DNA from: Clostridia bacterium
GTDB lineage: Bacteria > Bacillota > Sulfobacillia > SLMV01
Length of the DNA stretch: 20,611 nt
Reading direction: 5' to 3'
NCBI GenBank assembly: GCA_003554565.1
Contig: PWGR01000208.1
Location: 1-20,611 of the forward strand
Made by a program: the position numbers and the translations under genes. Shown here in pieces: positions 14,128 through 20,611 of this stretch (position 1 is its first letter; every line of letters begins with the position of its first letter). The notes under the pieces are model-generated. The model was not told the origin of the DNA. It saw only the letters and a list, made by a program, of their open reading frames with translations, and ran no database searches.

Positions 14128-14958
14128 GTGCAGGAGTCAAGCACCGGATCGACCATGCGATTCTGCTCCCTGGCCAGCTCGAGCCGGGCTGGCAATGCCT
14201 ATGTAATCCAGAGCGCGGAAACCACAATCCTGGTCGACTTTGGTGTGCGCCTTCGCCGGATGGAGCAATCACTGGATTCGGTAGGAGTGAATCCCAGCGA
14301 AATAGACGCAGTACTCATAACCCACGAACACGGAGACCATTGTCGGGGCCTGCACATCAAGCACCCACTGCACGCACGATACGGGATCGACGCCCTGTAC
14401 AGCTCGCGCGGGACGTGGCGCCAGCTCGGCGCACCGGATGCCGCCCCCTACCGCACTGTCGGTCCGTCCTGCCCGGTGCTGATAGGCGGGATCAGGGTCC
14501 GCGCCCTGCCCACCTCCCACGATGCGGCAGAACCGCAGGGATTCATGTTTTGCTCCGGTGAAGAGCAACTCGGTCTGGTGACTGATCTGGGCACGGTTGA
14601 GCCACACATTATTACCGCCCTGCGCGGCGCCCATCACCTGGTATTCGAGAGCAACCACGATGTAAGGATGGAGGAAGAGTCGGGACGTCCCCTGCACCTC
14701 ATCCAGCGGGTGATGGGGCGAGCCGGTCACCTGAGCAATGAACAGGCCGGTGCCGCACTGGCAGAAATAGCCGGACACGATACCCGGACCGTCGTGCTGG
14801 CTCATCTGAGCACCGAGTGCAACACTCCAGAACGGGCCTCGGCAACATGCAGCACCTACCTGGAACGCGCTGGCCGCAGCTGCCCGGTGCAGGTCGCCCC
14901 GTCCGCTGAACCCTCCCCGTGGTTTGGTGAAGGAGTGGGGGAAGCCGGGACTTCATGA
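14128..14958 (+). CDS. Metallo-beta-lactamase-fold hydrolase, WalJ/YycJ type
   Basis: The 276-residue MBL-fold protein opens with MRFCSLASSSRAGNAYVI and carries THEHGDHCRGL (65-75), the HxHxDH metal site (H66, H68, D70, H71). It also has PTSHDAAEPQGF, VTDLGTV, FESNHDVRM and GRAGHLSNEQAGAAL, then VLAHLSTECNTPE. These agree throughout with the YycJ/WalJ family (exonuclease-like, linked in Bacillus to the WalRK system and DNA repair). No walRK genes are near. GTG at 14128 is chosen because GGGGGGAGG lies 5 nt upstream; ATG 14126 is out of frame, and ATG 14155 is an internal alternative. The stop overlaps the dehydratase ATG (ATGA), so the two are probably co-translated. Confidence 0.9.
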   Translation: MQESSTGSTMRFCSLASSSRAGNAYVIQSAETTILVDFGVRLRRMEQSLDSVGVNPSEIDAVLITHEHGDHCRGLHIKHPLHARYGIDALYSSRGTWRQLGAPDAAPYRTVGPSCPVLIGGIRVRALPTSHDAAEPQGFMFCSGEEQLGLVTDLGTVEPHIITALRGAHHLVFESNHDVRMEEESGRPLHLIQRVMGRAGHLSNEQAGAALAEIAGHDTRTVVLAHLSTECNTPERASATCSTYLERAGRSCPVQVAPSAEPSPWFGEGVGEAGTS

Positions 14959-15917
14959 ACGATCCGCGTCCGCTTGTCGAGCCGAGCGAAGTATGCAGCG
15001 CACAGAAACGACTGCGGGAGTATCTTTCGGTCACACCACTGCTGCCGGCCCGCCGCCTGGGCAAGTTTGCGGGGGGAAAGTACTGGCACAAGCTCGAGTC
15101 CGTGCTGCCCACCGGTTCGTTCAAGGCCCGCGGCGCCTTCAACGCAATGCTCGATACACCGGCAGAATGCAAGCTGATCACTGCCTCCAGCGGCAATCAC
15201 GCCGCGGCCTGCGCTTATGCCGCCAACATCCTCGGTAGGCGCATCCACGTCGTGGTCCCGGAAACAACACCCAAGAGCAAACTACAACCCATCGAAGACC
15301 TCGGGGCGAGGCTGATTCTCACCGGAAGAATCTATGATGAAGCGGAAGATGCCGCAGTAGAACTGGCCCGCAATCGGGATATGTGCTACCTCAGCAGCTT
15401 CTCGGATCGGCGGGTAGCATCCGGCGGCGGTACCATCGCACTGGAGCTGCTGGAGCAGCTGCCCGATCTGGGCACCGCGGTGGTGCCGGTGGGTGGAGGA
15501 GGACTGATAGCCGGAATTGCCTGTGCTCTGAAACACGTGGACCCGGGTATATGCGTAATCGGGGTACAGCCCCGCGCCTCAGCCCCGATGTATCATTCGG
15601 TGCGGGCCGGGCGGCTGGTAAAGGTCAGACACAAACCCACACTATCAGATGCGACCGCCGGTGCGATCACCCGGCAGACCCTGCGCATGGCCTTACGATA
15701 CGTCGATGCTGTGGTTACGGTGACCGAGGAAGAGATCGCCGCCTCAGTAACGCACCTGCTGCTGGAGGATAAGCTGGTTGCCGAAGGGGCCGGCGCGCTG
15801 CCCACAGCAGCCGTGCTGGCGGGTCACATTCCCGCGCCGACAACATCACGACCAGCTGCACTCATCCTGTCCGGCTGCAACATCGATGCCCGGCACATAG
15901 GGGAGATCATCGGTTGA
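14955..15917 (+). CDS. Threonine/serine dehydratase (PLP-dependent, no ACT domain)
   Basis: The 320-residue fold-type II PLP enzyme has the Schiff-base lysine K57 in PTGSFKARGAFNA (52-64), SSGNHAAACAYAA (78-90), the phosphate-binding GGGGL loop (180-184), and the terminal LSGCNID in which the usual SGGN reads SGCN. It deaminates threonine (to 2-oxobutyrate) or serine (to pyruvate). Lack of the C-terminal ACT domain points to a catabolic TdcB-like or serine-dehydratase/racemase-like enzyme rather than a feedback-regulated biosynthetic IlvA. The start is fixed by the ATGA overlap with the upstream hydrolase gene. The last 11 nt overlap the convergent HAD gene. Substrate preference is not resolvable from the sequence. 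Confidence 0.88.
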   Translation: MNDPRPLVEPSEVCSAQKRLREYLSVTPLLPARRLGKFAGGKYWHKLESVLPTGSFKARGAFNAMLDTPAECKLITASSGNHAAACAYAANILGRRIHVVVPETTPKSKLQPIEDLGARLILTGRIYDEAEDAAVELARNRDMCYLSSFSDRRVASGGGTIALELLEQLPDLGTAVVPVGGGGLIAGIACALKHVDPGICVIGVQPRASAPMYHSVRAGRLVKVRHKPTLSDATAGAITRQTLRMALRYVDAVVTVTEEEIAASVTHLLLEDKLVAEGAGALPTAAVLAGHIPAPTTSRPAALILSGCNIDARHIGEIIG

Positions 15918-16617
15918 GAAGCAGTCTTTCCAGCCCCTGCAGGGAGCCCCGGAAGGTTGGCTCCGGTGCCTCCTCCCGCTCTACCAGGTAACCCTCCTCC
16001 AGTAGGAATGTGTCGATGCCGAGTTCCCCCGCAGCGAGATCCTCCACTGGATCGTTGCCTACCATGAGGACGGCATCCGGTGAAACCTCAGCCACACCCA
16101 GCAGGTCCCGGTAGTACCCCGGATGGGGTTTGCAGTACCGGGAATTCTCGTACGTACTTATGTGTTCAAAGTGGACCGGGTACAGGTCACCCCAGCACAA
16201 CCGCTGGACTACTGCCTCACGTGGAAAAAGCGGGTTGGTCGCCAGTATATTCCGGTATCCTGCGCTCCGGAGCCGGCGCAGGGTCCGGCGGACCCCGGTA
16301 ACGGGGGTGCAGTGCCGCCGCAGTGTGGGAAAAAACTCATCATAAAAGGCGGAGAACAGCTCCTGCATTTCCCGCCTTTCCAGGTGTGGAAGATCGATCA
16401 TCAGCCGCGAAAAAAACACCTCTTCGTTGGTCATATGCGGCCGCCCGCCGGCGAGCATGGCCTGCACCGCAGCGTCAAAAGACCTCATGAAGTGCCCGTC
16501 TTCACTGAGGTGTCGGGTCCAGCGCTGAACGCCCGCGAGATAATCCGGGAGAAACTCGTTCATGTCCAGGCCGATGAGTGTGCCGTCGAGATCGAAGAAC
16601 ACCGCCTCGTATTTCAC
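15907..16617 (-). CDS. HAD-superfamily hydrolase
   Basis: The 236-residue haloacid-dehalogenase-fold phosphatase has motif I FFDLDGTL (D9 and D11), motif II ATNP (T127), motif III around K163 in CKPHPGYYRDLL, and motif IV VGNDPVEDL (D189 and D193). A cap domain inserted after motif I (about residues 18-105) makes it a C1-cap, phosphoglycolate-phosphatase-like member. The substrate is unknown; such proteins dephosphorylate small metabolites. The GTG start (16615-16617) has GGAGG about 7 nt upstream and lies 17 bp after the metallophosphoesterase gene, so it is the last gene of the gat operon. Its end overlaps the convergent dehydratase gene by 11 nt. Confidence 0.9.
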   Translation of the reverse strand: MKYEAVFFDLDGTLIGLDMNEFLPDYLAGVQRWTRHLSEDGHFMRSFDAAVQAMLAGGRPHMTNEEVFFSRLMIDLPHLERREMQELFSAFYDEFFPTLRRHCTPVTGVRRTLRRLRSAGYRNILATNPLFPREAVVQRLCWGDLYPVHFEHISTYENSRYCKPHPGYYRDLLGVAEVSPDAVLMVGNDPVEDLAAGELGIDTFLLEEGYLVEREEAPEPTFRGSLQGLERLLLNR

Positions 16618-16634
16618 TCGCCTTCCTCCACCTT

Positions 16635-17135
16635 TCAGAACACGCGCAGTGAGAACTGGATTCCGCCTGCGTCAATCTCGATCCACCCGAAAGCACATTC
16701 GGACCCGCCCCGGGGATCAGTCGGGGAGCCGGGGTTGAAAATCCACACCCCATTCAAGAAGGTGAGACCGGGCACATGAGTGTGTCCGGTGATCACCACA
16801 TCCATCCCCGGAAACTCGTCCACCAGCTCCTCGGAACTGCCTGACCGCGGTGACGAAAGTGCGTCGCCGTGCATGACACCGATGGCAATCCCGCCTGCGT
16901 CAATCTCGCGTCTGCGGGGAAGCTGCTGAAGCAGCTCCTGCGGGTCCATGTTGCCGGCAACTGCCTGCACCGGCGCAAAACGCTCCAGGGACCGCAGCAC
17001 TTCCTCATCCACGAGATCACCGGCATGGACAATCAGATCGGGGGCTGACTCGGCCGCCTCAATTACCGCATCCGGCTGCTGCTGCGTTCGGGCGGGTATG
17101 TGGGTATCACTGAGCACCAGAACCTCAAAGCTCAT
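16635..17135 (-). CDS. YfcE/MJ0936-type metallophosphoesterase
   Basis: The 166-residue calcineurin-like phosphodiesterase contains all metal-site motifs in order: LSDTH (D10, H12), HAGD (37-40), GNMD (N62), MHGD (H89), GHTH (117-120), then FNPGSPTDPR. The length is normal for the small YfcE family, which hydrolyses phosphodiesters in vitro; its cellular substrate is generally unknown. The ATG overlaps the gatB stop (ATGA), showing coupling to the amidotransferase operon, with the HAD phosphatase next. Co-occurrence of two phosphatases after gatB may be simple operon extension rather than a shared pathway. Confidence 0.92.
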   Translation of the reverse strand: MSFEVLVLSDTHIPARTQQQPDAVIEAAESAPDLIVHAGDLVDEEVLRSLERFAPVQAVAGNMDPQELLQQLPRRREIDAGGIAIGVMHGDALSSPRSGSSEELVDEFPGMDVVITGHTHVPGLTFLNGVWIFNPGSPTDPRGGSECAFGWIEIDAGGIQFSLRVF

Positions 17136-18586
17136 TCACATCCCTCCCTACTGATGATCTCACGCAGTTTCTCATTTGCCATCTGCGGGTTGGCCTTGCC
17201 CTGTGTCTTCTGCATGATCTGTCCCACCAGGAAACCGAGAGCCTTCTCTTTGCCGCTGCGGTAATCCCGCACGACATCTTCATGTTCCTCGACCACTTCC
17301 CGGGCCAGGCTCTCCAGTTGGGCATCATCGCTGATCTGGCTCAGGCCCCGTTCCTCGACAATGGCCCGCGGGTCGCACCCCTGCTGCACCACTGCGCCCC
17401 AGACCTCCTTGGCTATCTTTCCGCTGATCTCGCCGGAGTCCACCATGTCCAGGAGCTGGGCCAGCTGCCCGGGCTGCACGGGGAGTTCATCAATGCCTAT
17501 ATCCTCAGCATTGAGGTGAGCTGACAGCTCCCCCATGACCCAGTTGGCGGCTGCTTTTGCATTCGAACCCTCGGCCACTACCTCCTCGAAGAAATCGGCC
17601 AGCCCCCCTCCCACCAACACGTCAGCATCATAGGAGCTCAGGTCGTACTCCCGGCTGAGTCTGCGTCGACGGGCACGGGGAAGTTCACCCATCCTCTCTT
17701 GCAGGTCATCGATCATCGCACGGGGGATCCGCACCGGGTGCAGGTCGGGATCCGGGAAGTAACGGTAATCGTGCGACTCCTCCTTGCTCCGGGCAGAAAA
17801 TGTTACCTCTCTCTCCTCGTCCCAGTGCCGCGTCTCGTGCGTGAGCGGATCCCCCCGCCTCAATGCCTGTCGGTGACGCTCGACCTCATACTGCAGGGCG
17901 CGCTCCACCCCGCGGAAAGAGCTCAGATTCTTCACCTCACTGATCTCTGTCCGCCCGGGCGTTCCCTCTCCGTTGTGCACCAGGTTGACATTGACGTCGC
18001 AGCGCAGTTCTCCCTCCTCCATCCGCACCTCGGACGCCCCGGTATGCCGGAGCAGCTCTCTCAGCTGCTCGAGGAAGCACCGCACATCGGCCGGTGAATG
18101 CAAATCCGGCTCGGTCACGACCTCGGCCAGGGCCACCCCGCACCGATTGAAGTCCAATAGGGTGCCTTCACCGGGCAGGTGGATGGACTTGCCGGCGTCC
18201 TCCTCCAGGTGAACCCGACGAATGCGTGCTTCCTTCTCCCCGCCATCGTCGTCCGTGAAGCTCATGATCCCGTTTTCCGCCATTGGCGCGGCAAGCTGGC
18301 TGATCTGATACCCCTTCGGCAGGTCAGGATAATGATAGTTCTTGCGTTCGAACTGCATTTCGGGGTAAACCTCGGCATCCAGGGCCAGCGCGCACAAGAC
18401 CCCCAGTTCAACAGCCCGCCTGTTGAGCACGGGCAGCGCACCGGGAAGTCCAAGACACACCGGACAAACCTGGGTGTTGGGCTCACGCACAAATTCGGTC
18501 TCGCAGGGGCAAAACATCTTGCTGTCGGTAGCCAGGGCCACGTGAATTTCCAGGCCGATCAGCGGCGTGGGGTCATCAAAAGTCAT
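17132..18586 (-). CDS. gatB: Asp-tRNA(Asn)/Glu-tRNA(Gln) amidotransferase subunit B
   Basis: GatB binds the misacylated tRNA, activates its side chain with ATP and receives ammonia from GatA. The 484-residue protein opens with IGLEIHVALATDSKMF and a zinc site of four cysteines (C26, C28, C41, C44) in CPCETEF...CPVCLGLPG. It then has FERKNYHYPDLPKGYQISQ, the LEEDAGKS motif, DFNRCGVALAEVVTEPD, and the YRYFPDPDL segment. It ends in a YqeY-like tail (KANPQMANEKLREII). It is full length for the family. The start at 18586 forms an ATGA overlap with gatA and has GAGGGGG about 8-10 nt upstream; an in-frame start at 18625 is less likely. Confidence 0.97.
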   Translation of the reverse strand: MTFDDPTPLIGLEIHVALATDSKMFCPCETEFVREPNTQVCPVCLGLPGALPVLNRRAVELGVLCALALDAEVYPEMQFERKNYHYPDLPKGYQISQLAAPMAENGIMSFTDDDGGEKEARIRRVHLEEDAGKSIHLPGEGTLLDFNRCGVALAEVVTEPDLHSPADVRCFLEQLRELLRHTGASEVRMEEGELRCDVNVNLVHNGEGTPGRTEISEVKNLSSFRGVERALQYEVERHRQALRRGDPLTHETRHWDEEREVTFSARSKEESHDYRYFPDPDLHPVRIPRAMIDDLQERMGELPRARRRRLSREYDLSSYDADVLVGGGLADFFEEVVAEGSNAKAAANWVMGELSAHLNAEDIGIDELPVQPGQLAQLLDMVDSGEISGKIAKEVWGAVVQQGCDPRAIVEERGLSQISDDAQLESLAREVVEEHEDVVRDYRSGKEKALGFLVGQIMQKTQGKANPQMANEKLREIISREGCE

Positions 18587-20088
18587 CGATCGCACACCCC
18601 CTCTGTGGGCACATCTCCGGGACATGACGGGTTAGCCCCGCGGTCGCCAGTGACCCGCTCGTACACAGCCGCGGCTCGCAGTAGGCGCTCGTCCGCGAAA
18701 CGGGGGGCCATAAGCTGTATACCCACGGGCAACCCATCTACCCGACCGCCGGGAATGCTGATGGCGGGGATTCCCGCCATATTGGCCGGTATCGTGCATA
18801 TGTCGGCCATATACATCGCAAGCGGATCCTCCACCCGCTCGCCTATACCAAATGCCGGCATCGGCGTCGTGGGCGTAAGGAGCAGATCAAAGTCAGAAAA
18901 AGCCTGCTCCAGCTCCCGCACAATCATCCCCCGGGTGCGGGCCGCCTTGAGATAGTATGCGTCGTAGTAGCCGGCACTGAGGGCAAATGTGCCGAGCATC
19001 ACCCGTCTTTTGACCTCAGGACCAAACCCTTCTCCCCGGCTATTGAGGTAAAGATCGAGGACACTCTCACCTTCTGTGCGCATTCCGTACCGGACACCAT
19101 CGAACCGGGCGAGGTTTGAAGAGGCCTCGGCCGAGGCTATTATGTAGTAGGCTGGCAGGGCATAATCTGTATGCGGCAACGAGCACTCTCGCACCTCGGC
19201 GCCCAGCCCGGTAAATCCGTCGGCAGCGCCCCTGACCACCTCGCGGATACGGGGATCTATTCCATCCCCGAGGTACTCTCGCGGCAGTCCGATCCGCCAC
19301 CCCTGCAGATCCTCCCCTGAGGCAGCCACACTCTCAGAGAAACGACCGGAGTCAGGGTGTGAAGTCGAGGTACTGTCCCGTTTATCGCGCATCACCAGCG
19401 CGTCCAGGACTGCTGCACAGTCATGAACTGTGCGGGTGACGGGACCGATCTGATCCAGTGAGGAAGCAAAGGCAATCAGCCCGTACCTCGACACGGAACC
19501 GTATGTGGGCTTCATGCCCACCACACCACAGAAGGAGGCCGGCTGGCGAATGGAGCCCCCGGTGTCCGACCCCAGGGCAGCGGGGACGTAATTGGCAGCC
19601 ACGGCTGCCGCGGAACCCCCGCTGGATCCCCCCGGCACCCTATCAAGATCCCACGGGTTGCGGGTCTTGTGAAAGGCCGAGTTCTCAGTAGATGAACCCA
19701 TGGCAAACTCATCCATGTTCGTCTTCCCGAGGAGAATTCCCCCGGCCGATCCAGTCGAAGCCACCACCTTCGCATCGAAGGGGGACCGATAATCCGCCAG
19801 CATGTACGAGGCACAGTTAGTGGTCATGCGGCGCGAGCAGATATTGGCTTTGGCCGCATAAGGGATACCGTCGAGGACACCTCCGGTCTGCCCTCCAGTG
19901 TTATCAGCAGCACGCGCCGCCGCGAGGGCACCTTCCTCATCCACTTCCAGAAAAGCGCCTAACACTTCGTCACCTTCGGCAACTGCCGACAACGCCGCCC
20001 GGACCAGTTCTTCCCGCGACACCTCTCCTGCGTCAATTAACTCTCTCATCTGCATCAACGTCAGCCGCGACAGATCACATGTCATCAT
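18583..20088 (-). CDS. gatA: Asp-tRNA(Asn)/Glu-tRNA(Gln) amidotransferase subunit A
   Basis: GatA is the glutaminase subunit, releasing ammonia from glutamine for GatB. The 501-residue amidase-signature protein has the Lys-Ser-cisSer triad at K80 (in AAKANIC), S155 (in GGSSGGSA) and S179 (in GSDTGGSIRQPA). Flanking family motifs GKTNMDEFAMGSSTENSAF and LDQIGPVTRTV are intact. The usual K-D-N after the catalytic lysine reads K-A-N. The ATG at 20088 (or the next one, 20085) follows GAGGG at 5-8 nt, inside the last codons of gatC (14-bp overlap); a longer frame to 20115 lacks support. It is the second gene of gatCAB, which charges Asn and/or Gln tRNAs indirectly. Confidence 0.97.
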   Translation of the reverse strand: MMTCDLSRLTLMQMRELIDAGEVSREELVRAALSAVAEGDEVLGAFLEVDEEGALAAARAADNTGGQTGGVLDGIPYAAKANICSRRMTTNCASYMLADYRSPFDAKVVASTGSAGGILLGKTNMDEFAMGSSTENSAFHKTRNPWDLDRVPGGSSGGSAAAVAANYVPAALGSDTGGSIRQPASFCGVVGMKPTYGSVSRYGLIAFASSLDQIGPVTRTVHDCAAVLDALVMRDKRDSTSTSHPDSGRFSESVAASGEDLQGWRIGLPREYLGDGIDPRIREVVRGAADGFTGLGAEVRECSLPHTDYALPAYYIIASAEASSNLARFDGVRYGMRTEGESVLDLYLNSRGEGFGPEVKRRVMLGTFALSAGYYDAYYLKAARTRGMIVRELEQAFSDFDLLLTPTTPMPAFGIGERVEDPLAMYMADICTIPANMAGIPAISIPGGRVDGLPVGIQLMAPRFADERLLRAAAVYERVTGDRGANPSCPGDVPTEGVCDR

Positions 20089-20398
20089 CTTCACCCTCAA
20101 CCTCATCAGAGGCAACTACCTGCGGCACCATCAGGTACCTGTCGCGTACATCTGGCGCCCCCCGGAGAAACTCATCTGAAATATCGTCCGTTCCCGTCTC
20201 GTCCTCGCGCCAGACATTATCATCAGCTGCCGCCGGATTGAACAGAGGCTGCACCTCATCAAGCTCCAGCTCTTCCAGGCGCCCGATGTAGTCTAAAATT
20301 GATTCCATGTCTCGCGCCATCGTTTTCAGCTCAGCGCCGGACAGGCGCAGGTGAGCGAGGCGCGCCACATACGCCGCTTGCTGCTTGACATGATCCAC
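20075..20398 (-). CDS. gatC: Asp-tRNA(Asn)/Glu-tRNA(Gln) amidotransferase subunit C
   Basis: GatC is the small stabilising subunit that wraps around the GatA-GatB interface. The 107-residue protein shows the family pattern: YVARLAHLRLSGAEL near the start, a helical SILDYIGRLEELELDEVQPLF segment, W-R-E-D, GAP and VPQVV near the end. It carries an extra acidic tail (EVEGEDDDM) beyond the usual ~95 residues. Translation starts at GTG 20396-20398 with a GGGGTGGGGG purine run ending about 8 nt upstream; an overlapping ATG is out of frame. It is first in the operon gatC-gatA-gatB-metallophosphoesterase-HAD. Confidence 0.94.
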   Translation of the reverse strand: MDHVKQQAAYVARLAHLRLSGAELKTMARDMESILDYIGRLEELELDEVQPLFNPAAADDNVWREDETGTDDISDEFLRGAPDVRDRYLMVPQVVASDEVEGEDDDM

Positions 20399-20454
20399 GG
20401 GACATCCCCCACCCCTTCTGCATCCAGTAGTTTACTCACAGGTTCACAGTATCA

Positions 20455-20460
20455 ATTATA
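20455..20460 (-). promoter_or_regulatory. Probable gat operon promoter, -10 box
   Basis: The minus strand reads TATAAT, a perfect -10 hexamer about 57 nt upstream of the gatC GTG. The nearest -35-like sequence, TTGGAT (20480-20485), is at 19-bp spacing, longer than ideal. No T-box or other riboswitch structure is evident in the leader. Confidence 0.5.
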
Positions 20461-20567
20461 ACGAAGAGATGGAGGTTGCATCCAACCGGCCGGGAGGTTT
20501 GTGCTTTCCCCACGTGACATCACTGCCTTGCGTCGGCGGGCAGAGGGGCTCAGCTGCACGCATTACC

Positions 20568-20599
20568 AAAACGGGGCCCCGTGAACGGGGCCCCGTTTT
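20568..20599. terminator. Strong bidirectional intrinsic terminator
   Basis: There is a perfect 14-bp stem: AAAACGGGGCCCCG (20568-20581), a TGAA tetraloop, and CGGGGCCCCGTTTT (20586-20599). With A4 before and T4 after, it can terminate in either direction. It most likely ends a gene beyond the right edge, insulating the gat operon promoter. The stretch 20461-20567 otherwise shows no gene. Confidence 0.85.
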
Positions 20600-20611
20600 A
20601 ACCTTAGTCAG

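Noticed and set aside
20399..20567. Possible T-box or other riboswitch in the gat operon leader
   Set aside because: The leader from the TATAAT box to the start is only about 50 nt and contains no T-box core or antiterminator sequence.
1..20611. Mobile elements, CRISPR arrays, tRNA genes
   Set aside because: No transposase or integrase frames, no regularly spaced repeats and no tRNA-like cloverleaf or CCA-ended sequence were seen on either strand.

Overview
The window looks like a chromosomal segment from a moderately GC-rich Firmicute (Clostridia-like). The signs are a dusB...greA-lysS neighbourhood, a YqhV-family gene, a DUF441 gene, a WalJ/YycJ-type metallo-hydrolase, a gatCAB operon for indirect tRNA amidation and a bacterial ComA (phosphosulfolactate synthase). 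Strong GGAGG- or GGGGG-type ribosome binding sites precede almost every gene, and at least seven genes appear to start with GTG. High GC at third codon positions leaves long meaningless open frames opposite the real genes. The exact taxon cannot be fixed from the sequence. I see no transposase, prophage, CRISPR array, tRNA or rRNA.

Layout. 1-4037 (all minus strand): dusB, a quinate-dehydrogenase-like gene coupled to a homologue of cyanobacterial acyl-ACP reductase, then greA and the 5' part of lysS. 4159-4983 (minus): comA. 5115-6395 (plus): an MFS exporter, whose 3' end overlaps a convergent DUF441 gene (6340-6795, minus). 6921-7181 (plus): yqhV. 7188-11220 (minus): a tight four-gene operon, iclR-type regulator > ornithine carbamoyltransferase > cyclic-2,3-diphosphoglycerate-synthetase-like GTPase > carbamate kinase. 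Its promoter carries a GAAAC-N3-GTTTC palindrome typical of IclR-family operators. 11303-12508 (minus): a GT4 glycosyltransferase. 12730-13227 (plus): an unrecognised protein that ends inside a convergent ZIP metal transporter (13218-13964, minus). 14128-15917 (plus): a WalJ-like hydrolase coupled to a threonine/serine dehydratase. 15907-20398 (minus): gatC-gatA-gatB-metallophosphoesterase-HAD hydrolase. The right edge holds a perfect 14-bp hairpin terminator.

How the genes work together. dusB, greA, lysS and gatCAB form a translation/transcription core. The carbamoyltransferase and carbamate kinase can together interconvert citrulline, carbamoyl phosphate and ATP. No arginine deiminase is present, and the third member is a poorly understood GTPase-like protein, so this operon is the most interesting accessory unit. 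The second is the acyl-ACP-reductase-like/quinate-dehydrogenase-like pair set between dusB and greA, which keeps the catalytic cysteine of the cyanobacterial enzyme. Five same-strand gene pairs overlap by ATGA (translational coupling). All four convergent pairs either overlap or lie 6 bp apart with no intrinsic terminator.
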